From: Caldilineae bacterium
Lineage (GTDB): Bacteria > Chloroflexota > Anaerolineae > J102
Length of the DNA stretch: 18,096 nucleotides
Reading direction: 5' to 3'
Assembly (NCBI GenBank): GCA_003694905.1
Contig: RFJM01000048.1
Location: 1-18,096 of the forward strand
Both the position numbers and the translations under genes were made by a program. Positions 7,547-14,842 of this stretch are shown here, piece by piece. Within the stretch, counting starts at the first letter, position 1. Every line of letters starts with the position of its first letter. Below the pieces are notes generated by a model that searched no databases, was not told where the DNA came from, and saw nothing but the letters and a program-made list of their open reading frames with translations.

Positions 7547-8184
7547 ATCGGATACGGGTTCTTATCGCAGATGATCACCCTATCGTGCGTGAAGGCATTC
7601 GCAGTCTACTGGGTCAGTATGATGATCTGGAGGTGTGGGGTGAGGCAGCTACAGGGCCGGCCGTTCTGGAACAGGTGAGAAAGCTTCAGCCCGATGTCGT
7701 GTTGCTGGATGTGCGTCTGGCCGGTGCCAACGGCATCGAGATCGCCCGAGAATTGCGCCGGCAGTATCCCGACCTCCGTATTATCATCCTGACGACCTAC
7801 GAGGATGAGAAGTATCTATTCGGTGCCCTGCAGGTGGGGGCTCATGCCTACCTGCTAAAAGATGTTTCCCTGGAGACCTTGCCGGCCGCGATTCGAGCCG
7901 TGCATCAGGGCGAACGGCTGCTCAGCCCCCTGCTGATCGACAAGGTGCTGAACGAGTTCCGCACGCTGGCGACGGAGAAGCTACGCCGCGATGCGGGACT
8001 TTCGGAGCAGGAGGTCTCGATTCTCAAGCGTATTGCCGAAGGCGCAACCAACAGGGAGATAGCCGCGCAGTTCTATTTGAGTGAGATAGCGGTCAAGAAG
8101 AAGGTGCAGGACATCATGGACAAGCTGGGTGCGACCAATCGTACCCACGCGGTGGTCATCGCCATTCGCAAGGGAATCATCTAG
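7543..8184 (+). CDS. NarL/FixJ-family response regulator (REC + LuxR-type HTH)
   Basis: A 213-residue two-component regulator. The receiver domain has the acidic pair Asp10/Asp11, phosphoacceptor Asp56 (VVLLDVR) and the conserved Lys in AYLLKD. The C-terminal LuxR-type helix-turn-helix runs from LSEQEVSILKRIAEGATNRE through KLGATNRTHAVV. ATG 7543 overlaps the kinase stop, with a strong GGGAGG at 7532-7537, so the pair is translationally coupled. The recognition helix (LSEIAVKKKVQDIM) has Lys-Lys-Lys-Val where many relatives have TVKNHV, so its operator may differ from classic NarL sites. It most likely binds the promoter region just downstream (8185-8343) and activates the arsenite oxidase operon; this is inferred from position only. 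Confidence 0.92.
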   Translation: MNRIRVLIADDHPIVREGIRSLLGQYDDLEVWGEAATGPAVLEQVRKLQPDVVLLDVRLAGANGIEIARELRRQYPDLRIIILTTYEDEKYLFGALQVGAHAYLLKDVSLETLPAAIRAVHQGERLLSPLLIDKVLNEFRTLATEKLRRDAGLSEQEVSILKRIAEGATNREIAAQFYLSEIAVKKKVQDIMDKLGATNRTHAVVIAIRKGII

Positions 8185-8229
8185 AACGTAAGGACGAGAG
8201 CGGGGCAGAAGACAGGGGAGAGGCAATTT

Positions 8230-8262
8230 CTATACACTTGATCCCAAAAGCCTATACCTTTG
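8230..8262 (+). promoter_or_regulatory. Direct repeat, candidate operator for the response regulator
   Basis: CTATAC recurs at 8230-8235 and 8252-8257, and each copy is followed by TTG at the same distance (8238-8240, 8260-8262). The 12-nt units match at 9 positions and are offset by 22 bp, two helical turns. This is a suitable geometry for two regulator dimers on one DNA face. They lie just upstream of the TATAAT box. Binding by the neighbouring regulator is inferred. Confidence 0.5.
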
Positions 8263-8288
8263 GCCTGTTATTGTCTTCCACAGGTTCC

Positions 8289-8294
8289 TATAAT
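8289..8294 (+). promoter_or_regulatory. Probable -10 box (TATAAT) of the arsenite oxidase operon
   Basis: TATAAT is an exact sigma-70-type -10 match, 49 bp before the small gene that starts the operon. No good -35 hexamer lies 16-18 bp upstream (TGTTAT is at 8266-8271). A weak -35 with upstream repeats fits an activator-dependent promoter. The local sequence is more AT-rich than its surroundings. Confidence 0.55.
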
Positions 8295-8343
8295 GATAAG
8301 AGCCGGTAATGTTCGCTGTTAGCTCCACAAGGAAGGCATCCTC

Positions 8344-8568
8344 ATGTCTCGTCCTGAGAGCGTTCAAGAACTGGCCTACGCGGCTCTGCTTTTGGAAAAA
8401 CAATTGAAATCGCATCAGAAGCTTCATGACGAAGAGATACGGGCTCTTTGGAATGCTCTCACGGAACTGAAGCACAGGATTCTCACGCTGGACCCCAATG
8501 CTCCGCGGGGTCTGGACGTTGACCGCCATCGCGAGGAAGAGAACCGGGACTCCACGCCTGCCCCATAG
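8344..8568 (+). CDS. Small conserved-looking hypothetical protein (74 aa), first gene of the aio operon
   Basis: I do not recognise this protein. It has 74 residues, no signal peptide, no membrane segment and no cysteine. The first ~50 residues are Leu/Glu/Lys/His-rich with a heptad-like spacing (ELAYAALLLEKQLKSHQKL), suggesting a helical hairpin or coiled coil; the tail is charged and Pro-rich. A strong GGAAGG (8331-8336) sits 7 bp before ATG 8344, and the gene lies between the probable promoter and aioB, so I take it as real. Being cytoplasmic, it might be a chaperone-like or regulatory partner of the oxidase, as small proteins often are for molybdoenzymes, but nothing in the sequence shows this. 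Confidence 0.65.
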   Translation: MSRPESVQELAYAALLLEKQLKSHQKLHDEEIRALWNALTELKHRILTLDPNAPRGLDVDRHREEENRDSTPAP

Positions 8569-8618
8569 GTGGACCCGACCGTCACCTCAACCTTCCACAA
8601 CTCAAAAGGAGAGTACCG

Positions 8619-9317
8619 ATGACGAACGCTACAGACGAAAAGCAGAACGAACAAGGAGTCAGCCGGCGCGACTTCTTGCGCATGGGTGGTGCTGCTGTAG
8701 GTGGTGCCATCATCGGCGCGGCCGGGATGCGGGCCGTCACGGTCGCACCGGAGCCGGTTGTCGTCACCAAAGAAGTGGTGACGGAAGTGCCGGTAACGCC
8801 GACTCCAGGGGCGGCCGCCCCCGCGGCACCGGCCACCGAGGCGCCTCCTGCCGAGGCACCGGCCGCCGAAGCACCGGCGGCACCCGCTGCTCCAAAGTTT
8901 ACCACTGCGCTGCCCTACCCCCGCACCAAGCTGGCCAATGTCGGCGACCTGACCGTGGGTGAACCCCTAAAAGCCAGCTATCCCGATGCCAACTCGCCCA
9001 TCTACGTTCTCAAGTTCGGGAAGGCCGTTATGGGCGGTGCCGGCCCGGATGGCGACATCGTGGCCTTCAGTCGCCTTTGCCCCCACATGGGCTGTACGAT
9101 GAAGCAGTTCAACAGTGAACAGAACACGCTCGTGTGCGGCTGCCACTATTCGATGTTCGATCTGAGCAAAGGGGGCATGATGGTCATCGGGCAGGCATCC
9201 GACAACCTGCCCCAGGTCGAACTGGAAGTCGACGGCAACGGGGACATCTACGCCGTCGGCATGCACGGCCTTATCTACGGTCGCCTCTTCAACGTTCTTC
9301 CGTCCGAGCAAGCATAA
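8619..9317 (+). CDS. aioB: Arsenite oxidase small subunit, Rieske [2Fe-2S] protein with Tat signal
   Basis: A 232-residue Rieske protein that passes electrons from the molybdenum subunit to a cytochrome acceptor outside the cytoplasmic membrane. The N-terminus has a twin-arginine motif SRRDFL (Arg16-Arg17) and a Gly/Ala-rich hydrophobic stretch, so it should be exported folded and carry the signal-less large subunit with it. Residues about 58-92 form an Ala/Pro/Glu-rich linker. The cluster ligands are visible: Cys154 and His156 in CPHMGC, Cys173 and His176 in CGCHYSMFD. Cys159 and Cys175 keep the Rieske disulfide, usually linked to a higher potential. AAGGAGAG (8606-8613) precedes ATG 8619. 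It is followed 12 bp later by the large subunit. The identity rests on the Rieske motif plus the very clear AioA next door. Confidence 0.93.
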   Translation: MTNATDEKQNEQGVSRRDFLRMGGAAVGGAIIGAAGMRAVTVAPEPVVVTKEVVTEVPVTPTPGAAAPAAPATEAPPAEAPAAEAPAAPAAPKFTTALPYPRTKLANVGDLTVGEPLKASYPDANSPIYVLKFGKAVMGGAGPDGDIVAFSRLCPHMGCTMKQFNSEQNTLVCGCHYSMFDLSKGGMMVIGQASDNLPQVELEVDGNGDIYAVGMHGLIYGRLFNVLPSEQA

Positions 9318-9329
9318 GGGAGGTCAAAC

Positions 9330-11834
9330 ATGGCTGCTCAGATTCATCACGGAGAAGATCGCCTGCCCATCCCGCCTGCAGACGCTCAGACTTTCATTAC
9401 CGTCTGCTCCTACTGTATCGTCGGATGTGGCTACAAGGTATACAAGTGGCCCGTGGGCAAGGACGGCGGGCCGGCACCCGAGGACAACGCCCTGGGTGTG
9501 GATCTCACGCAACAGCAACGCGAACTTTCCGGCAACTGGTTCTCGCCCGCCATGCACAATGTGGTCACCGACAAGGACGGTGTGCAGTACAACATCGTCA
9601 TCCGGCCCGACCCGGAATGTGAAGTGAACAAGGGTGATCACTCGGTTCGAGGCGGCACCCATGGCGACCTGCTCTATACGCCCAATGGTCCGGCACAAGA
9701 TCGCCTCAAGTACCCGCTCATCTATCGTGGCAACGACTGGACCCCCACCACCTGGGACGAGGCCCTGGAATTGGGCGCCCGCGTGATCAAAGCCGTGATG
9801 GAAAAGTGGGACCAGAACGAGGTCGCCATGAAGTTCTTCGATCACGGTGGAGGCGGTGGCGGTTTCGAAAACAACTGGGGCGTCGGGCGCTTTTTCTTTG
9901 AGGGTGTCCAGACGGTCAGCTGCTCGATCCACAACCGGCCGGCCTACAACTCGGAGCATTTCGCTACGGGCGATGCCGGGTTTGGTGCCCTCACCAACGC
10001 CTATCTCGACGGTGAGCTGGCCGATACCATCGTCATTGCCGGCGGCAATCCCTATGAATGCCAGTCCATCAACTTCACCGAACACATGCTGCCGAACCTG
10101 ACCGGCGATACGCTCGACAAGAAGAAGCAGGAATTTGGGGATCAGGAACCGGTGGAGCCGGGCAAAATGATCGTCATCGACCCGCGGCGTACAAGCACCA
10201 TCGCCATTGCCCAGGATGCCGCCGGTGCCGAGAACGTACTACACCTGCAGATCAACATGGGCACCGACATCGCCCTGAACAACGCCATCGCCCGCGTGAT
10301 CTATGAAAACGGCTGGCATGCCCAGGACTTCATCGATGCTCACACCGACAAGGCCAGCTTTGAAGCATACCTGAGAGATACGTTGCAGGTGGGTAGCAAG
10401 AGCCTGGACGAGGTCCTGAGCGAAGCGGAAGAGATCACCGGTATCAGCAGGGCCGACATCGAAAAGGCTGCCGAGTGGATCGCCAAGCCCAAAGAGGGTG
10501 GTTTCAAGCGGCGCACCCTGATGTATTACGAGAAGGGCATGATCTGGGGCATGAAGAACTACGAGAACATCGCCTCCTACGCCGATCTGGCCCTGCTCAC
10601 CCACAACATCGGCCGCGCCGGCACCGGTTGCTCGCGCCTGGGCGGCCACCAGGAAGGCTACAGCCGCCCGCCCTATCCCGGCACGCGTCCCGGTGTCTAT
10701 ATCGACCAGTTCCTGAAGCGCAATGGCTTCAAAGTCTTCTGGGTGGGTGGGTGCAACCCGGCCGGAGCCACCTTGGACGCCCAGGGTTTGCGCATGACCC
10801 TGGACCGCCGCTCCCGCCCCGTCAAGGACGCGCTCGACCGCACCCGCGGCGCCTCCATCGAGGAACGCGTGGCCGCAGTCATGGATGCCCTGGAAAACGA
10901 GGATGGTCTCTTCGTCATCGTCCAGGACATCTATCCCACCGAGACGATGCGTTTCGCCCATCTGGTCTTCCCGGCCGCCCAGTGGGGCGAGATGAACCTC
11001 ACCTCCATGAACGGCGAACGACGGCTGCGCCTCTATGAGAAGTTCATGGACCCGCCCGGAGAAGCCCAGCCCGACTGGAAGATCATGGCCATGATGGCCA
11101 ACACCCTCAAGAAGCTCTACGAGGCCGAGGGCAACAGCGAAATGGCCAAGCGCTTCTCCGGCTTCGACTGGGAGACCGACGAGGACGTCTTCATCGATTC
11201 CCAGAACGGCAACGGTGACTACAAGGGTGTCACCTACGACATGCTACGAGAACTGGGCACCAACGGCGTCCAGCTCCCGGTCGTCAAGATCGAAAACGGC
11301 AAGCCCATCGGCACCGTACGGACCAACGCCGACGGCACCTTCGGGACCGAAGACGGCAAGGCACGCTTCATCCCGGCCCGCTGGCCCGATTACCCCTTCA
11401 TCGTGCGTAGACTCATCAACGATCCCAAGTATCCTTACTGGGTCAACAACGGCCGCTTCAACCGGGTGTGGCAGACCATGTACGACGACACCCGCAAGGC
11501 CTATGGGCTGGAGCGCCTGCCACTGCCCCTGATCGAGGTGAACCCCGAGGATGCCAAACGAGAAGGTCTGGAGAACGGCGACCTGGTCGAGCTCTACAAC
11601 CCCTACGGCGCGGTGACCGGCATGGTCCAGATCATCGACAGCATGAAGCCGGGTCACCTTTTCATGATGTTCGAACACACACGGGGCTGGCTGAACAGTA
11701 TCACCACCCCCTATGTGGACCCCAAGACCAACATTCCCTGGTACAAGGGTACCCGTGCCGGCCTGCGTAAGGTGGGACGCATCGCCGACATCGCCGACAA
11801 CGTGACATTCGCCTCGTACCTTAATTTCGGCTGA
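9330..11834 (+). CDS. aioA: Arsenite oxidase large subunit, molybdopterin catalytic subunit
   Basis: An 834-residue enzyme of the DMSO reductase superfamily, oxidising As(III) to As(V) at a bis-pyranopterin Mo centre. The [3Fe-4S] motif C-x2-C-x3-C is at Cys26, Cys29, Cys33, followed by Ser105 where bound-Fe-S relatives often have a fourth Cys. All four arsenite-site residues known from the Alcaligenes faecalis enzyme have counterparts with the correct spacing: His172 and Glu180 in DHGGGGGGFENNWG, Arg436 and His440 in RLGGHQEGY. The segment IHNRPAYNSE is also characteristic of AioA. There is no signal peptide, consistent with piggyback Tat export with AioB. A GGGAGG site lies a few bases before ATG 9330. 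Length is normal and the frame is intact. Nitrate reductase, formate dehydrogenase and arsenate reductase ArrA fit less well. Confidence 0.96.
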   Translation: MAAQIHHGEDRLPIPPADAQTFITVCSYCIVGCGYKVYKWPVGKDGGPAPEDNALGVDLTQQQRELSGNWFSPAMHNVVTDKDGVQYNIVIRPDPECEVNKGDHSVRGGTHGDLLYTPNGPAQDRLKYPLIYRGNDWTPTTWDEALELGARVIKAVMEKWDQNEVAMKFFDHGGGGGGFENNWGVGRFFFEGVQTVSCSIHNRPAYNSEHFATGDAGFGALTNAYLDGELADTIVIAGGNPYECQSINFTEHMLPNLTGDTLDKKKQEFGDQEPVEPGKMIVIDPRRTSTIAIAQDAAGAENVLHLQINMGTDIALNNAIARVIYENGWHAQDFIDAHTDKASFEAYLRDTLQVGSKSLDEVLSEAEEITGISRADIEKAAEWIAKPKEGGFKRRTLMYYEKGMIWGMKNYENIASYADLALLTHNIGRAGTGCSRLGGHQEGYSRPPYPGTRPGVYIDQFLKRNGFKVFWVGGCNPAGATLDAQGLRMTLDRRSRPVKDALDRTRGASIEERVAAVMDALENEDGLFVIVQDIYPTETMRFAHLVFPAAQWGEMNLTSMNGERRLRLYEKFMDPPGEAQPDWKIMAMMANTLKKLYEAEGNSEMAKRFSGFDWETDEDVFIDSQNGNGDYKGVTYDMLRELGTNGVQLPVVKIENGKPIGTVRTNADGTFGTEDGKARFIPARWPDYPFIVRRLINDPKYPYWVNNGRFNRVWQTMYDDTRKAYGLERLPLPLIEVNPEDAKREGLENGDLVELYNPYGAVTGMVQIIDSMKPGHLFMMFEHTRGWLNSITTPYVDPKTNIPWYKGTRAGLRKVGRIADIADNVTFASYLNFG

Positions 11835-11844
11835 GTCCGATGTA

Positions 11845-11883
11845 CGGCAGGTAGGACGGGTAAGAGGCTCGTCCTACCTGCTG
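11845..11883 (+). repeat. Large perfect hairpin between aioA and the CydA-like gene
   Basis: GCAGGTAGGACG (11847-11858) and CGTCCTACCTGC (11870-11881) are exact reverse complements. G-T and G-C pairs extend the stem inwards, leaving a 7-nt loop, and a wobble plus one C-G pair extend it outwards to 11845 and 11883. No T-tract follows. It starts 13 nt after the aioA stop codon, so it could be an attenuator, a 3'-end stabiliser for aioBA mRNA, or a partial terminator that lowers expression of the downstream genes. Confidence 0.6.
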
Positions 11884-11925
11884 CCTTGACGGCGGCCGAA
11901 TGCATCTGCGACGACTTCAATACAC

Positions 11926-11932
11926 GGAGGAG
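11926..11932 (+). promoter_or_regulatory. Ribosome binding site deciding the CydA-like start
   Basis: GGAGGAG lies 3 bp before ATG 11936 (5 bp counting from GGAGG). This selects ATG 11936 over the in-frame ATG 11900, which has no such site and would place extra residues ahead of a clear signal peptide. Confidence 0.75.
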
Positions 11933-11935
11933 ATC

Positions 11936-13486
11936 ATGCATCGTATCAGACGACTCCTGGCCGTTGTGCCTCTGGCCGTGCTGGTGCTCTTGATCAGCGG
12001 CGGTACTGCCTGGGCCGCACCCGGCGATCCCCCGGTGACCCTTCCCTGGGGAAACCGCCAGTGGATCTGGTTCATTGCCCAGCTTCACCTCGATCTGGCT
12101 GCCTTCATCCTGGGCGCGCCCATCTTCATTGTCATCAGCGAGATCATCGGCTGGTGGAAGCAGGACACGCGCTTCGAGCGGCTGGCTCGCGAAATGACCC
12201 GTGTAACGGTTATGGCCTACAGCCTGACAGCACTGTTCGGGGGCTTTTTCATTTTCCTGCTTATCGGCATGTACCCCAAGGTCACCAGTTTCGTGGTGGA
12301 GCTGTATTTCCCCATCTGGATGATGCTCTATCCGGTGGGCTTCATCATCGAAACTGTGCTGATCTACACCTACAACTATACGTGGGACCGCTGGCAGGGA
12401 GCCCGTAAAGTCTGGCACATCGTCACCGGTGTATTGCTCAATATCGTGGGCACCTTGATCATGTTCGGCCAGAACGCGATTGCCAGCTTCATGCTCACCC
12501 CCATTCAGGACTACCAGAACGCCAGTCTATGGGAACTCATCAACAATCCTACCTGGTGGCCGCTGAACATCCACCGCTTCATCGCCAACATCACCTTCGG
12601 CGGCTTCATCTGCGGCATGGTCGCTGCCATCATGTTTCTGTTGGCCAAGCGGGATGAAGAGCGGGCGTTCTACGACTGGATGGGATTCATCGGCAACTTC
12701 ATCGGTCTCTTTTCCTTTGCCATGCTGGCCCTACCCGGCTACATCTTCGGCAAAGAAATCTATGCCTACGACGCTTCCCTGGGCATTTACATGATGTCCG
12801 ACCGGCTCTCCATGTACTTCGAGATGCAGGGGATCCTGATCGGCACCTCCTATCTGATCGGAGCCTACTACATCTGGACAAGCATGAGACGCATCACAAA
12901 ATCGGAACGCTTTGCCCCCTTCATGAAGGTCGGCTTCGGCCTGATCTTGCTGGCGAACGCCATCTGGATCACACCGCGCCACTGGTTCGCGACCATGAAT
13001 CCTCCGGCCACGGTGGAAAACCCCGACCTTTTCATTCGCTTGCGAGAGCTGCCGGCGCACCTGGGCTTCCTGGCTCTGATGCCGGCCAAGAATACTGCCG
13101 CTTTTGCCAGCATTCTGGTGGTCTTCATCGCCTACGTCTTCTACTTCGTGTCTATCCGCAGGGGCGAGATGACCTGGGGGAAGATCAATCCCACCTCCCA
13201 GTTCGCGCTCATCTATCTGGCTTTCGCCGCCATCTGGACCATGGGGCTGATGGGCGCAGTACGCGAGCTGGCCCGCAAGTACTACCACATCTACCTGGTC
13301 ATGCCTGACCTGACCAACGAAGCCTATACCCCCACCCTTGGTTTCGCCAGCCTGATGATTACCCTGATCACCCTGGTGTTCTTCGCTCTCATCGGTCTCA
13401 GCATCTGGCTTGGTTTGCGTACACACGTAGCCGAACCAGAAGCACAGGACGTCTCCATCCCGGCCACAGGAGGGTCCCATGCTTAA
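11936..13486 (+). CDS. Divergent CydA-like membrane cytochrome b (bd-oxidase superfamily subunit I), no CydB partner
   Basis: A 516-residue polytopic membrane protein resembling subunit I of cytochrome bd oxidase. A signal peptide (AWA cleavage-like site near residue 27) precedes about nine to ten hydrophobic helices. Counterparts of E. coli CydA haem ligands can be placed: His51 (His19), His213 (His186) and Met297 (Met393). Glu139 matches Glu107, with the His51-to-Glu139 spacing of 88 identical to E. coli. Missing are Glu99 (Leu131 here), the Glu445 equivalent, the GRQPW motif and the long quinol-binding Q-loop. No CydB gene follows. Instead a dihaem cytochrome c gene overlaps its end by 8 bp. 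It may belong to the non-canonical bd superfamily branches known in Chloroflexota and Nitrospirota, taking electrons from cytochrome c. Whether it reduces oxygen is not shown. Alignments are by eye. Confidence 0.82.
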   Translation: MHRIRRLLAVVPLAVLVLLISGGTAWAAPGDPPVTLPWGNRQWIWFIAQLHLDLAAFILGAPIFIVISEIIGWWKQDTRFERLAREMTRVTVMAYSLTALFGGFFIFLLIGMYPKVTSFVVELYFPIWMMLYPVGFIIETVLIYTYNYTWDRWQGARKVWHIVTGVLLNIVGTLIMFGQNAIASFMLTPIQDYQNASLWELINNPTWWPLNIHRFIANITFGGFICGMVAAIMFLLAKRDEERAFYDWMGFIGNFIGLFSFAMLALPGYIFGKEIYAYDASLGIYMMSDRLSMYFEMQGILIGTSYLIGAYYIWTSMRRITKSERFAPFMKVGFGLILLANAIWITPRHWFATMNPPATVENPDLFIRLRELPAHLGFLALMPAKNTAAFASILVVFIAYVFYFVSIRRGEMTWGKINPTSQFALIYLAFAAIWTMGLMGAVRELARKYYHIYLVMPDLTNEAYTPTLGFASLMITLITLVFFALIGLSIWLGLRTHVAEPEAQDVSIPATGGSHA

Positions 13487-14654
13487 GTCATTCTTCATCG
13501 CCCTGGTGGTGGCATCTGCCGTCTTCCTGATCACCAATTTCATCGGCTTCCCGGTCATCTTCTCCTGGGTCTTCGTCGGGTTTGTCTTCATCGGCTGGCT
13601 CTTCCTCCTTTTGCTCGATGCCCGGCCCATGGCCATGCCCGGCCGTCCCTTGCTCAGCATTGTCATCTTCTTCCTGCTGGCCTCTTCGGTGCTCTTCCTC
13701 ATCGGTAACTTTGTTCCGCAGTACGACCCGCGCGAAGAGATCGCCAAGGTCAAGCGCCTGCAGAGCAACTTCGTCAAGAAAGAGCTGGCGGCCCAGCAGG
13801 AAGCGCTGCAGGCCGAGATGGAGGCTGCCGGTATGCAGGTGGCGGCGGCTCAGCCCATCACCACCACCGAGGAAGCGACGGCGGCAGCCCCGCAGGCACC
13901 CAGCCCCGAACTCATCGCTGCAGGCGAAACCGTCTACAACGACTTCGAGTGCTACAACTGCCACAAGATCGGAGGGAAAGGCGGTGTCAAACGCCGCGGG
14001 CCGGCCCTTGACAATGTCGGCGGAGTACTTAGCGCGGACCTCGTACGCGAGAAAATCCTCGACCCCACCGTTTTCATCGCCGAGGGCTTCGAACGCGAAT
14101 ACGACAAGGGAGTCATGCCCGATACCTATTCTGTGCAGATGGCGCCCGATTCGGTCGATGCCCTGGTGGCATACCTGATGTCCCTGCAAGACAGCAGCGT
14201 GGAAACCCCAAGGCCGCTGGATCCGGATACGGGTGAGCCACTACAGGTACAGGTGGCAGAGGCAGCACCCCCCGCGGGCGCGGCAGAAGAAGCACCTGCA
14301 GCCGCTCCCGAAATCGGTACCGAACACATGCCCGAAGGATGGTGGACCGATCCCGAAATCATCGCCAAGGGCAAAGAAGTGTACGAAGGCGTCGCCAATC
14401 CCGAGGTCAACTGCTCGGCTTGCCACGGCCGCGATGGCAAACCCGTCCTCACGGGTGCAGCAGACTTCCGCGACCCCGAGTTGGTGGCCGGGCTCTCGGA
14501 CACCGAATGGTTCAACAAAGTAGCCAACGGCGTGCCCGACACCCCCATGACCGCCTGGGGTGAAAAGCTCACCGTCGAACAGATATGGCAGGTCATCGCC
14601 TACCAGAACACGTTCCACACCGGCGGTAAGCCCGAAGTGCACCAGAACCCTTGA
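13479..14654 (+). CDS. Membrane-anchored dihaem cytochrome c
   Basis: A 391-residue protein with two class I cytochrome c domains. Residues about 3-80 form three hydrophobic helices, then a coiled-coil-like stretch (VKRLQSNFVKKELAAQQEAL) and an Ala/Glu/Pro linker lead to haem domain 1: CYNCH at Cys158-Cys161-His162, with a probable Met ligand in KGVMPDTY. A second Ala/Pro/Glu linker leads to haem domain 2: CSACH at Cys312-Cys315-His316, with a probable Met ligand in DTPMTAWGE. ATG 13479 overlaps the stop of the CydA-like gene (ATGCTTAA), with AGGAGG just upstream, so the two are translationally coupled and probably form a complex. The likely job is to carry electrons from AioBA to the CydA-like protein. 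The same arrangement could instead serve another donor. Confidence 0.9.
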   Translation: MLKSFFIALVVASAVFLITNFIGFPVIFSWVFVGFVFIGWLFLLLLDARPMAMPGRPLLSIVIFFLLASSVLFLIGNFVPQYDPREEIAKVKRLQSNFVKKELAAQQEALQAEMEAAGMQVAAAQPITTTEEATAAAPQAPSPELIAAGETVYNDFECYNCHKIGGKGGVKRRGPALDNVGGVLSADLVREKILDPTVFIAEGFEREYDKGVMPDTYSVQMAPDSVDALVAYLMSLQDSSVETPRPLDPDTGEPLQVQVAEAAPPAGAAEEAPAAAPEIGTEHMPEGWWTDPEIIAKGKEVYEGVANPEVNCSACHGRDGKPVLTGAADFRDPELVAGLSDTEWFNKVANGVPDTPMTAWGEKLTVEQIWQVIAYQNTFHTGGKPEVHQNP

Positions 14655-14679
14655 ATCATCCCGCACGGCCGGTATACAT

Positions 14680-14759
14680 CCCGTCCCCCCTAGTCTCCAC
14701 CGGGCAACTGCAACCACACGACCTTTTGGCCAGCTCATCATCGGGACGGGAATGCGTCC
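14680..14759 (+). repeat. Long-range inverted repeat with competing hairpin
   Basis: CCCGTCCC (14680-14687) is the exact complement of GGGACGGG (14743-14750), 55 nt apart; the pairing extends through CAT/ATG with one bulged A. The right arm can instead form a local hairpin: GGACG (14744-14748) with CGTCC (14755-14759). Mutually exclusive folds suit an attenuator or leader element, but chance in GC-rich DNA is possible. Confidence 0.35.
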
Positions 14760-14842
14760 GAGGAACCAGCCACGGACTCTTGCCGGTGCTGTTTCCGGCT
14801 TCCCCAGATTGCAGCTCGCGGGCGCCGCGCCGCGAAAACCAG

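Noticed and set aside
8260..8275. Sigma-54 (-24/-12) promoter, as used by proteobacterial aio operons
   Set aside because: TTGGC and TTGTC are present but the GG-to-G spacing is one base short and the -12 GC is GT; the regulator is NarL-type, not a sigma-54 activator.
9330..11834. Nitrate reductase, nitrite oxidoreductase, formate dehydrogenase or ArrA identity for the molybdoenzyme
   Set aside because: The C-x2-C-x3-C motif, the His/Glu and Arg/His arsenite-site pairs with exact spacing, and the Rieske partner all specify AioA.
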